The notes below the pieces were generated by a model. That model worked only from the letters and a program-made list of their open reading frames with translations. It did not search any database and was not told the origin of the DNA. The translations under genes and the position numbers were made by a program. Positions 34,502 through 43,068 of a stretch of 64,000 bases of DNA are shown one piece after another. Origin of the DNA: Pseudomonadota bacterium (GTDB lineage Bacteria; Pseudomonadota; Alphaproteobacteria; Acetobacterales; Acetobacteraceae); assembly GCA_021815825.1 (NCBI GenBank), contig JAKAZO010000009.1, positions 1-64,000 on the forward strand, given 5' to 3'. Within the stretch, counting starts at the first letter, position 1. Each line of letters opens with the position of its first letter.

Positions 34502-35431
34502 GTGTCCTGGTTCGTGCGAGGCAAGTCGGGCCGGCGCGCCACCCTGGTCGGCCTGCTGGCCGTCGTCGGGGTGATGCTGACGCTGGTCTCCTATTCGGTC
34601 ACGCTCTACCGGCTGTTCTGCGAGGCGACCGGCGCCTTCGGCACGACCCAGCGGGTGGCCGCCAACGCCAGCGCGACGACCGGGCGCAAGCTGACGGTGC
34701 TGTTCGATACCTCGGTGGCGCCGAACCTGCCGTGGCGCTTCGTGCCGATGCAGCGCAAAATCGAGCTCCGCGCCGGCCGCTCGGCGCTGGTCTTTTTCGA
34801 GGCGGAGAACCTCTCCGATACCGAGATCGTCGGCCACGCCACCTTCAACGTCACCCCCGAGAAGGCCGGCGTGTTCTTCAAGAAGATCGAGTGCTTCTGT
34901 TTCACCGAGGAGCGGCTCGCGCCGCACACCAAGGTCCAGATGCCGGTCCAGTTCTTCGTCGACCCGGCGATCGGGCGCGATCCGAACACCGCCGATATCG
35001 GCGAGATCACCCTCGCCTACACCTTCTTCCGGTCCGCGCGGCCGCAAGGGGCGGCGGATCTGGCGCGCTTTGCCAATGCCCCGCCGGACGCCGAGGCGGG
35101 CGAACAGCTCTTCGCCGAGCAATGTGCCGGCTGCCATGCGCTCGACACGGCCCGGATCGGACCTCCGCTCGGCCATGTCATCGGCCGGCGGGCGGGCAGC
35201 GTGCCCGGCTATCCCTATTCGCCGGCGCTGGCGCAGTCCGGTATCGTCTGGTCCGAGGCGACGCTGACCAACTGGCTCGCCGGGCCGCAGGCGATGGTTC
35301 CGGGCGCCTTGATGCCCATGGCCGTGCCGGAGGTGGCGGCGCGGCGCGATATCGTCGCCTATCTGGAAAAGATCGCCGCCCAGGCGAATATCGGGCAAGC
35401 TCCGGCCGTGCCGGCCCGGCCGCCCGGCTGA
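34502..35431 (+). CDS. ctaG: Cytochrome c oxidase assembly protein CtaG (Cox11) fused to cytochrome c
   Basis: Residues 1-178 are a complete Cox11/CtaG protein, which delivers copper to the CuB site of cytochrome c oxidase. There is one N-terminal helix (LLAVVGVMLTLVSYSVTLYRLF) and the copper motif CFCF at residues 131-134 (KKIECFCFTEERL); the family normally ends near ITLAYTFFR at about 177. Here the frame continues for about 130 residues into a class I cytochrome c domain with C208-x2-C211-H212 (EQCAGCHALD) and a likely Met ligand in GALMPM. GTG 34502 lies after GGAGGA; TTG 34496 is the alternative. No cox structural genes are adjacent. Confidence 0.88.
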   Translation: MSWFVRGKSGRRATLVGLLAVVGVMLTLVSYSVTLYRLFCEATGAFGTTQRVAANASATTGRKLTVLFDTSVAPNLPWRFVPMQRKIELRAGRSALVFFEAENLSDTEIVGHATFNVTPEKAGVFFKKIECFCFTEERLAPHTKVQMPVQFFVDPAIGRDPNTADIGEITLAYTFFRSARPQGAADLARFANAPPDAEAGEQLFAEQCAGCHALDTARIGPPLGHVIGRRAGSVPGYPYSPALAQSGIVWSEATLTNWLAGPQAMVPGALMPMAVPEVAARRDIVAYLEKIAAQANIGQAPAVPARPPG

Positions 35432-35488
35432 CCTGCCGCGCACAGCTTCGTGAGCGTCCCTCTTGCCGCGCCGGGCCGGCGCCGCTAA

Positions 35489-36574
<1,086 letters not shown>

Positions 36575-36590
36575 GCGCGCGGCGCGGACC

Positions 36591-36664
36591 GAGCTCTGGA
36601 GTCATATCGCTCCAGAGCACGACCGTCCGACCCGATGTGTCCATCAGGTCGGACCGTGCTCTAG
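36591..36664. repeat. REP-like palindromic element between mreB and mreC
   Basis: Stem A: GCTCTGGAG (36593-36601) with CTCCAGAGC (36610-36618). Stem B: GTCCGACC (36625-36632) with GGTCGGAC (36647-36654) around an inner GATG/CATC, extended by AGAGCACG (36614-36621) pairing with CGTGCTCT (36655-36662). AGAGC takes part in both, so the stems exclude each other. Related hairpins occur at 8425 and 15658. Confidence 0.7.
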
Positions 36665-36688
36665 GATCGACCACCGGCCGCCGTCTCG

Positions 36689-37630
36689 GTGGCCGAGCGC
36701 GGAGGGACGACAGACGGCGTGATCCGGCTTTCCATCCCGTTGCGGCAGGCCTTGTCCCGGCTGACGCTGCCGGTGCTGATCGTCGCTGCCTTCGCGCTGA
36801 TGCTGCTCGGCAAGGCCGATGCCGTGCTGGCCGAGCGCGCGCGCACCGGGCTCGGCGACGTGCTGGCCCCGCTCTATGCCGCGATCGCCGCGCCACTCGG
36901 CGCGCTGCGCGGGGCGATCGAGGATGGCGCCCACATCTTTTCCCTCGCCCGCGACAACGACCGGCTGCGCGAGGAGAATGCCCGGCTGCGGCAATGGCAG
37001 TCGGTGGCCCTGGCGCTGGAGGCGGAGAATGCGGCGCTGAAGGCCAATCTGCACTGGCTCCCGGACCCGGCCCCGTCCTACGTCACCGCCCGCGTCGTGG
37101 CCGATGCCGGCGGCGTCTATGCGCGCTCGGTGCTGATCTCGATCGGTCCGCATCACGGCGTCAGCAAGGGGCAGATCGCGCTCGACGAACGCGGTCTCGT
37201 CGGGCGGGTGACGGAGGTCGGGGAGCGCAGCGCCCGGGTGCTGCTGATCACCGACATGAACAGCCGCGTGCCGGTCACGCTGCAGGACAGCCGTGCCCGG
37301 GCGATCCTGGCCGGCACCAACTCGCCGCTGCCGCGGCTGATGTTCTGGCCGGAGGGCACACCGCCCGCCGAGGGCGAGAAGGTGGTCACCAGCGCCGAGG
37401 CCAACGCCTACCCGGCCAACCTGCCGGTCGGCACGGTGCACTATGTCTCCCCGACCCAACCGGTCGTGGTGCCCGCCGCCCGGCTCGACCGGCTCGAGAT
37501 CGTGCGGCTGTTCGATTACGATCTCGGTGGCATTCTGCCGCCCGAGGCTTCGGCGCACCCGCAGCGCGGGACCGGGCCTCACGCCCGCCGCACGGCGGAG
37601 GCTGCGGGCGCGAGCGCCGATGAGCGCTGA
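36689..37630 (+). CDS. mreC: Rod shape-determining protein MreC
   Basis: A 313-residue bitopic protein: basic N-terminus, one membrane helix (LPVLIVAAFALMLLGKAD), a coiled coil (about residues 85-115, DNDRLREENARLRQWQ), and the periplasmic double beta-barrel with ARVVADAGGVYARSVLISIG and GLVGRVTEVGERSARVLLITD. It links MreB filaments to PBP2 and other wall enzymes. The C-terminal 40 residues are a low-complexity tail. The start (GTG 36689) fits the family; it overlaps mreD by 11 bp. Confidence 0.93.
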   Translation: MAERGGTTDGVIRLSIPLRQALSRLTLPVLIVAAFALMLLGKADAVLAERARTGLGDVLAPLYAAIAAPLGALRGAIEDGAHIFSLARDNDRLREENARLRQWQSVALALEAENAALKANLHWLPDPAPSYVTARVVADAGGVYARSVLISIGPHHGVSKGQIALDERGLVGRVTEVGERSARVLLITDMNSRVPVTLQDSRARAILAGTNSPLPRLMFWPEGTPPAEGEKVVTSAEANAYPANLPVGTVHYVSPTQPVVVPAARLDRLEIVRLFDYDLGGILPPEASAHPQRGTGPHARRTAEAAGASADER

Positions 37631-38180
37631 GGCGATGGACCGCCGCCCCGGCATCCGTCCGCGCCCGAGCCTGAAACGCCGGCTCGATGCGGCGGCCCGC
37701 TTCGCCTTGCCGGTGGGGCTGACCACGCTCGCCATGCTCGCGCTCGCGGCGCCGCTCGGCCTGCCCGCCCAGGCCGAACTGCAGCCGCAATTCGTGCTCG
37801 CATCGGTGTTTTTCTGGACGCTCTACCGGCCTGCCTCGATGCCGCCGGTCGCGGTGTTCCTGCTCGGCCTGCTCGCCGACCTGCTCGGCGAAGCGCCGCC
37901 CGGGGTCGCGGTCCTGAGCCTGCTCGTGGTCCACGCGCTGGTCCTGCGCTGGCGCCGGGGCCTGGCGCGGCAAAGCTTTCTCCTCGTGTGGATCGCCTTT
38001 GCCGCCATCGCCATCGCCGCGGCGCTGCTCGGCTGGGCGGCGACGTCGCTGCTCCGGGTGCGGCTGCTTCCCTTCGCCCCGGTCGTGGTCGAGGCGATGC
38101 TGGGCATCGGGCTCTATCCGGTACTCGCCGTGCTGCTGATCCGCGCCCATCGCGGCGCTGCCGCGCCGGAACTGGCCTGA
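37620..38180 (+). CDS. mreD: Rod shape-determining protein MreD
   Basis: A 186-residue membrane protein with five or six predicted helices (VGLTTLAMLALAAPLG; QFVLASVFFWTLYRP; VAVFLLGLLADLLGEAPPG; LLVWIAFAAIAIAAALLGW; MLGIGLYPVLAVLLI). MreD's conserved F-x-LGLLADLL pattern is present. It forms a complex with MreC and RodA-PBP2. ATG 37620 overlaps mreC; ATG 37635 is another option. Confidence 0.88.
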   Translation: MSAEAMDRRPGIRPRPSLKRRLDAAARFALPVGLTTLAMLALAAPLGLPAQAELQPQFVLASVFFWTLYRPASMPPVAVFLLGLLADLLGEAPPGVAVLSLLVVHALVLRWRRGLARQSFLLVWIAFAAIAIAAALLGWAATSLLRVRLLPFAPVVVEAMLGIGLYPVLAVLLIRAHRGAAAPELA

Positions 38181-38181
38181 C

Positions 38182-40047
38182 ATGGCGCGGCGCGAGGCCC
38201 GGCGGACCGGCGTCTTCACCCGTCGCGCGCTGATCATCGCCGGCGCGGAGTTGGCGGCGCTCGGCGCGCTCGGCGCCAAGCTCTACCAGGTGCAGGTGGC
38301 CGAGGGCGCACGCTACGCGCTGGCGGCCGAGAACAACCGGCTTTCGGCGCGCCTGATCGCTCCGCCGCGCGGGCGCCTGCTGGACCGCACCGGCACCCCG
38401 ATCGGCGGCAACCGCACCAACTGGCGGGCGCTGCTGATCGCCGAGCAGGCGCTCGACGTCGCGGCGACGCTCGACAATTTCAATCGCCTGGTGCCCCTGG
38501 CCGACCACGAACGCGCGCGCATCGAGCGCGACCTGCACCGCCACCGGCGCTTCATCCCGGTGACCATGCGCGAGTTCCTGAGCTGGGAGGAGATGGCGCG
38601 GATCGAGGTCAACGCGCCGGATCTGCCCGGTGTCGTTGTCGATGTTGGCACCACGCGTCTCTATCCGTTCGGCCCGACGCTGGCGCACCTGACCGGCTAT
38701 GTCGCCCCGCCCAGCGAGGACGACGCCGCGGACGACCCGATGCTGGCGCTGCCGGGCATGCGCGTCGGCCGCGCCGGGCTGGAGAAGCATCACGACGACG
38801 CACTGCGCGGCAAAGCCGGCATGGTGCAGGTGGAGGTGAACGCGCTCGGCCGCGTCATCCGCGAGCTGGACCGCCAGGAAGGCACCCCGGGAGCCGAGAT
38901 CACCACCACGCTCGATGCCGGCTTGCAGGAAATGGTGCTGACCCGGCTCGGCGAGGAGAGCGCCTCCGCGGTCGTGCTGGACACCCAGAACGGGGAGGTG
39001 CTGGCCATGGCCACCAACCCCTCGTTCGATCCGAGTCTGTTCAATTCCGGCGTCTCCCAGGCGCAATGGGCCGAATGGACGAAGAGCCGGCGCACGCCGC
39101 TGATCAACAAGGCGGTGGCCGGGCTCTATGCGCCGGGCTCGACGTTCAAGATGGTGGTGGCGCTCGCGGCGCTGGAGGCGCGGTCCCTGACGCCGGCCGA
39201 GCGCATCAACTGCCCGGGCTATCTCGATCTCGGCGACGCCCGCTTCCATTGCTGGCGCCGCGGCGGCCACGGGCTGCTGGATCTGCGCGGCGGGCTGAAG
39301 AACAGCTGCGACGTGTTCTTCTACGAGACCGCCCGGCGCACCGGCATCGACCACATCGCCGCCATGGCCAGGCGGTTCGGGCTCGGCACCCGGCTCGACA
39401 TCGAACTGCCCGAGCAACGGGTCGGGCTCGTGCCCACCCGCGCCTGGCGGATCAGCCGCGGCCATCCCTGGAACCTCGGCGATACGGTGATCCACGGCAT
39501 CGGGCAGGGCTTCCTCGAACTCACGCCGCTGCAGCTCGCGACCATGGCCGCCCGGCTCGCCAGCGGCCGCGCGGTCGAGCCGCACCTGACGCGCAGCATC
39601 AACGGCGTGCTCCAGCCGGGGTCGACGGCGGCATCCTGGCCGTCGCTGGGGCTGCCCGACCACGCGCTGCGCCTGGTGCGCGAGGGCATGTGGGCGGTGG
39701 TGAACGAGCAAGGCGGCACGGCGCCGGCGGCGAAGCTCGGCCTTCCGGACGCGCAGATGGCGGGCAAAACCGGGTCGACGCAGGTGCGCCGCGTGTCCCG
39801 GGAGTTGCGCGAGCACGGCAATTTCAACTCGGCGAAGCTGCCGTGGGAGTTCCGTCCGCACGCGCTGTTCGTCGCCTTCGCGCCCTACGACGCGCCGCGC
39901 TACGCGCTGTCCGTCGTCGTCGAGCATGGCAATGCCGGGGCGGAGGCGGCAGCACCGATCGCGCGTGACATCATGCTCGAAGTGCTGCGGCGGGATCCGT
40001 CCGGGCACGGGTTGGCGCCGCGTCTGGCCGAGGGGCCGCTGCGATGA
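38182..40047 (+). CDS. mrdA: Penicillin-binding protein 2 (transpeptidase of the elongasome)
   Basis: A 621-residue class B PBP. One N-terminal membrane anchor (RALIIAGAELAALGALGAKLY), a pedestal domain (about 60-250), then the transpeptidase domain with S320-x-x-K323 (APGSTFKMVVAL), S375-C-D377 (KNSCDVFFYE) and K-T-G (MAGKTGSTQ). It cross-links peptidoglycan in lateral wall synthesis together with the glycosyltransferase RodA, whose gene overlaps by 4 bp. It starts 1 bp after the mreD stop. Confidence 0.95.
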   Translation: MARREARRTGVFTRRALIIAGAELAALGALGAKLYQVQVAEGARYALAAENNRLSARLIAPPRGRLLDRTGTPIGGNRTNWRALLIAEQALDVAATLDNFNRLVPLADHERARIERDLHRHRRFIPVTMREFLSWEEMARIEVNAPDLPGVVVDVGTTRLYPFGPTLAHLTGYVAPPSEDDAADDPMLALPGMRVGRAGLEKHHDDALRGKAGMVQVEVNALGRVIRELDRQEGTPGAEITTTLDAGLQEMVLTRLGEESASAVVLDTQNGEVLAMATNPSFDPSLFNSGVSQAQWAEWTKSRRTPLINKAVAGLYAPGSTFKMVVALAALEARSLTPAERINCPGYLDLGDARFHCWRRGGHGLLDLRGGLKNSCDVFFYETARRTGIDHIAAMARRFGLGTRLDIELPEQRVGLVPTRAWRISRGHPWNLGDTVIHGIGQGFLELTPLQLATMAARLASGRAVEPHLTRSINGVLQPGSTAASWPSLGLPDHALRLVREGMWAVVNEQGGTAPAAKLGLPDAQMAGKTGSTQVRRVSRELREHGNFNSAKLPWEFRPHALFVAFAPYDAPRYALSVVVEHGNAGAEAAAPIARDIMLEVLRRDPSGHGLAPRLAEGPLR

Positions 40048-41189
40048 TGGAACCGCGGCTGTGGCGGGAGACCTCGTTCGGGCTGACGGCCAAGCTCTGG
40101 CAGATCAACTGGTTCTATGTGCTGCTGCTGTGCGCGCTGGCCGCCGTCGGCTACGCCGCGCTGTACTCGGTCGGCGGCGGCTCTCCGGCCCCGTATGCGA
40201 CGCGCCACGCGCTGCGTTTTGCCTTTGGCCTGGTCCTGATGCTGTCGGTGGCGCTGATCGATATCCGCCTGATCGCCCGCATCGCCTGGCCGCTCTACGG
40301 GCTTGGCGTCGGGCTGCTGCTGCTGGTGGCGCGGTTCGGCCATGTCGGCAAGGGCGCGCAGCGCTGGATCGAGATCGGTGGGCTGCAGCTGCAGCCGAGC
40401 GAGCTGATGAAGATTTTTCTGGTCCTGGCGCTGGCTTCCTGGTTCCACCGCGCCTCCCACGAACGCATCGGCAACCCGCTGTTCCTGATCCCGCCGGCGC
40501 TCGCCGTGCTGCTGCCGGTGGGGCTCATTCTCAAGGAGCCGAATCTCGGCACCGCGGTGATCACCGCGGTGGTCGGTGCCGCGGTGTTCTTCGCCGCCGG
40601 CGTGAGGGTGTGGAAATTCGCCCTCATCGGCCTGCTGCTGGCCCTGGCCGCGCCGCTCGCCTACAGCCACCTGCACGATTACCAGCGCGCGCGCATCACG
40701 ACATTCCTCCACCCCGAGAGCGACCCGCTCGGCGCCGGCTACAATATCCTCCAGTCCAAGATCGCGCTCGGCTCGGGCGGGATGTGGGGCAAGGGCTTCC
40801 TGCAGGGCAGCCAGGCCCAGCTGGACTTTCTGCCCGAGAAGCAGACCGACTTCATCTTCACCACGCTCGCCGAGGAGTTCGGCTTCGTCGGCGCGGTGGC
40901 GACGATGGGGCTGCTGACGGTGATCGTGCTTGGTGGCTTCGCCATTGCGCTGCGCTGCCGCCACACGTTCGGCCGGCTGGTGGCGCTCGGCATCGCCACC
41001 AACTTTTTCATGTACGTCTTCGTCAATCTTGCGATGGTGATGGGCGCGATCCCGGTTGGCGGCGTGCCGCTGCCGCTGGTCTCGCATGGCGGGTCGGCGA
41101 TGCTGACGACGATGCTCGGCTTCGGCGTGCTGATGTCGGTCTACGTCCATCGCGACGTCGCCTTCGCCGACCAGCGCGACGATCTCTGA
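40044..41189 (+). CDS. rodA: RodA, SEDS-family peptidoglycan glycosyltransferase
   Basis: A 381-residue polytopic SEDS protein polymerising lipid II with PBP2. Ten predicted helices; signatures KGAQRWIEIGGLQLQPSELMK, the large periplasmic loop with PESDPLGAGYNILQSKIALGSGG (start of the conserved NYQ-SKIA region), FLPEKQTDFIFTTLAEEFGF, and MVMGAIPVGGVPLPLVSHGGSA. The essential aspartate of SEDS glycosyltransferases corresponds to that in EKQTDFIF or nearby loop. Last gene of the shape operon. Confidence 0.95.
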   Translation: MMEPRLWRETSFGLTAKLWQINWFYVLLLCALAAVGYAALYSVGGGSPAPYATRHALRFAFGLVLMLSVALIDIRLIARIAWPLYGLGVGLLLLVARFGHVGKGAQRWIEIGGLQLQPSELMKIFLVLALASWFHRASHERIGNPLFLIPPALAVLLPVGLILKEPNLGTAVITAVVGAAVFFAAGVRVWKFALIGLLLALAAPLAYSHLHDYQRARITTFLHPESDPLGAGYNILQSKIALGSGGMWGKGFLQGSQAQLDFLPEKQTDFIFTTLAEEFGFVGAVATMGLLTVIVLGGFAIALRCRHTFGRLVALGIATNFFMYVFVNLAMVMGAIPVGGVPLPLVSHGGSAMLTTMLGFGVLMSVYVHRDVAFADQRDDL

Positions 41190-41235
41190 GCGCGCGAGGA
41201 TCGGCCCGACGGCGCGAGGCGCTGCGGCCGTTCCG

Positions 41236-41934
41236 TTACCAGGCGATCTCCTTGCCCGTATAGTCGAGATAGGCGAGGCCGCCGGAGCCGAGGCGGGCTG
41301 TGATGACGTCGGCGAGGCCGGAGGTGGAGGTATCGACATCAACCACCGCCTGCGGCCCGCCCATGTCGGTGCGCACCCAGCCGGGATGGAGCAGCAGCAG
41401 CGTGCGATCCTTGCCGGCGGCGCGGGCGCCGAAGCAGCGCACCAGCATGTTCAGCGCCACCTTGCTGGCGCGATAGGCCTCGTGGCCGCCGCCGGTGGCG
41501 GCAGCGATACTGCCGAGGATCGAAGTCATGAAGCCGATCGTCCCCGCCGGATCGACCAGTTCGGCGAGCGTCTCGGCGGTGCGGACCGGGCTCACCGCGT
41601 TGGTCATGTAAAGCCGCAGCACCTCGGCGTCCGGCACGACGTCGATGGTCTCCCCGGCGCGGGTGTTGACGCCGGCATTGATGAACAGCAGGTCGAAGCG
41701 CGCGCCGGCGAGGCGCTGGCACAGGTCCCGCACCTGCTCGGGATGGTCGATATCGACCCCCGACTCGGTGCGCAAACGACCGCTGGCCGTGGCGCCGAGC
41801 GCATCCAGCTCGGCCGAAGGCTGGCGCACGGTGGCGACCACGTTCCAGCCGCGTCCGAGGAACTGCCCCGCCAGGCCAAGGCCGAGGCCGCGCGATGCGC
41901 CGATGATGAGGGCCGTCTTGGGGGTGTCGCTCAT
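41236..41934 (-). CDS. SDR-family oxidoreductase
   Basis: A 232-residue short-chain dehydrogenase related to the C-factor/sepiapterin reductase-like group: GASRGLGLGLAGQFLGRGWNVVATVR, NAGVNTRAG, active site YRASKVALN, HPGWVRTDMGG. Arginine at the end of the second strand (ATVRQ) suggests NADPH. It overlaps the enoyl-CoA hydratase stop by 4 bp and is probably co-transcribed with it. Substrate unknown. Confidence 0.85.
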   Translation of the reverse strand: MSDTPKTALIIGASRGLGLGLAGQFLGRGWNVVATVRQPSAELDALGATASGRLRTESGVDIDHPEQVRDLCQRLAGARFDLLFINAGVNTRAGETIDVVPDAEVLRLYMTNAVSPVRTAETLAELVDPAGTIGFMTSILGSIAAATGGGHEAYRASKVALNMLVRCFGARAAGKDRTLLLLHPGWVRTDMGGPQAVVDVDTSTSGLADVITARLGSGGLAYLDYTGKEIAW

Positions 41935-42812
41935 GCCTTGGGTTCTCCTGTCGGCGCCAGGGGGTCTTCTGTCGACGCCAGTGTTTCAGATGGCGCCCGC
42001 GCTTGGAAGGGGTGGCCGGGAAGGGGCGGGCGGCGGGCGGCGCGGAACGCGCGCATGAGCCGGCCGGGCTCGTCGGTGGTGAAGGCCTCGGCGAAGGCAT
42101 CGATGCCGGCGGCGATGGCGGCCCGCAGCGGCAGGTCCTCCCATTGGCGCATCAGCGCCTTCTGCTGTGCCAGCGCCCGGGGAGCGGCGGCGAGCAGGGT
42201 CTCGACCCAGGCGGCGACCCCGGCGTCCAGCGCCTCGGGCGGCACGACGCGCTGCACCAGCCCCCACGATGCCGCCTCGGCGGCGGTGAAATGCTCGCCC
42301 AGCAGCAGCATCTGCCGCGTTCGCCCCCAGCCGACGAGCATCGGCAGCAGCGCTGCCTCGACCACCGAGGGGATGCCGACCTTCACCTCCGGCATGCCGA
42401 ACACGGCGTCCTCGGCGGCGATGCGCAGGTCGCAGGCCGCGGCGATCTCCAGTCCGGCGCCGAGCGTGTAGCCGGCGAGGCGGGCGATGACCGGGACGGG
42501 AAGGTTGCGCACCGCCTCGCAGACACGATGGATGCCGGCGATGAAGCCGCGCGCGCCGAGCGGATCCAGCGCCGCCATCTCGTCGAGATCGGCGCCGCCG
42601 ATGAAGGCGCGCTCACCGGCGCCGCGCAGCACCACCGCGCGCAGCCCCGCCCGCCCGGCAAGCCGCTCCAGCGCCTCGGCCAGCGCGGCGAGATCCGCCC
42701 GGCCGACGATATTGAGCCCATGCCGGCCGCTGACCGTGACGGTGGCGATCGCCGCCGCGGCGCTGGCTGCACCGGGGCCGGCCTGGGGCATGGATGGCGC
42801 GTCCGACGTCAT
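41931..42812 (-). CDS. Enoyl-CoA hydratase/isomerase family protein
   Basis: A 293-residue crotonase: oxyanion segments GAGERAFIGGADLDEM and RLAGYTLGAGLEIAAACD, and EVKVGIPSVVEAALLPMLVG. One of the two classic catalytic glutamates is present (LGAGLEIAA and PEVKVGIPS region). ATG 42812 follows GGCGGAG at 8 bp; the upstream open frame contains the 14-bp repeat and is not protein-like. A proline-rich C-terminal tail of about 25 residues exceeds the family norm. Confidence 0.85.
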   Translation of the reverse strand: MTSDAPSMPQAGPGAASAAAAIATVTVSGRHGLNIVGRADLAALAEALERLAGRAGLRAVVLRGAGERAFIGGADLDEMAALDPLGARGFIAGIHRVCEAVRNLPVPVIARLAGYTLGAGLEIAAACDLRIAAEDAVFGMPEVKVGIPSVVEAALLPMLVGWGRTRQMLLLGEHFTAAEAASWGLVQRVVPPEALDAGVAAWVETLLAAAPRALAQQKALMRQWEDLPLRAAIAAGIDAFAEAFTTDEPGRLMRAFRAARRPPLPGHPFQARAPSETLASTEDPLAPTGEPKA

Positions 42813-42924
42813 GGGGCTGGCTCCGCCGCTGCTGGCCTGGAGCATGGCCCGACGCTGGTCGCCTCCATCAGATCCGGACGCTGCTCCCAATGCCGGAGTC
42901 TCGCCCGTCCCCTGGGGTGGACGC

Positions 42925-42970
42925 AACCCCGGTGGGGCAACCCCGGTGGGGCAACCCCGGTGGGGCAACC
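42925..42970. repeat. 14-bp tandem repeat, three copies plus part
   Basis: AACCCCGGTGGGGC at 42925, 42939 and 42953, then AACC. Each unit contains CCCC/GGGG arms, so the array can fold into several alternative hairpins. It lies between the hydratase (minus) and gyrA (plus) starts, inside the likely promoter region. Confidence 0.92.
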
Positions 42971-43068
42971 ATGACAAGCCGGCGAAGCCGGGGTAGAGTG
43001 GCGACGACGGAACGGCCGGCCGGTGCCCTTCGGGCCCCGCCGCCCGGCCGGATTTTGATAGGAATGAC

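Noticed and set aside
42925-42970. CRISPR-like repeats before gyrA
   Set aside because: 14-bp contiguous units without spacers.
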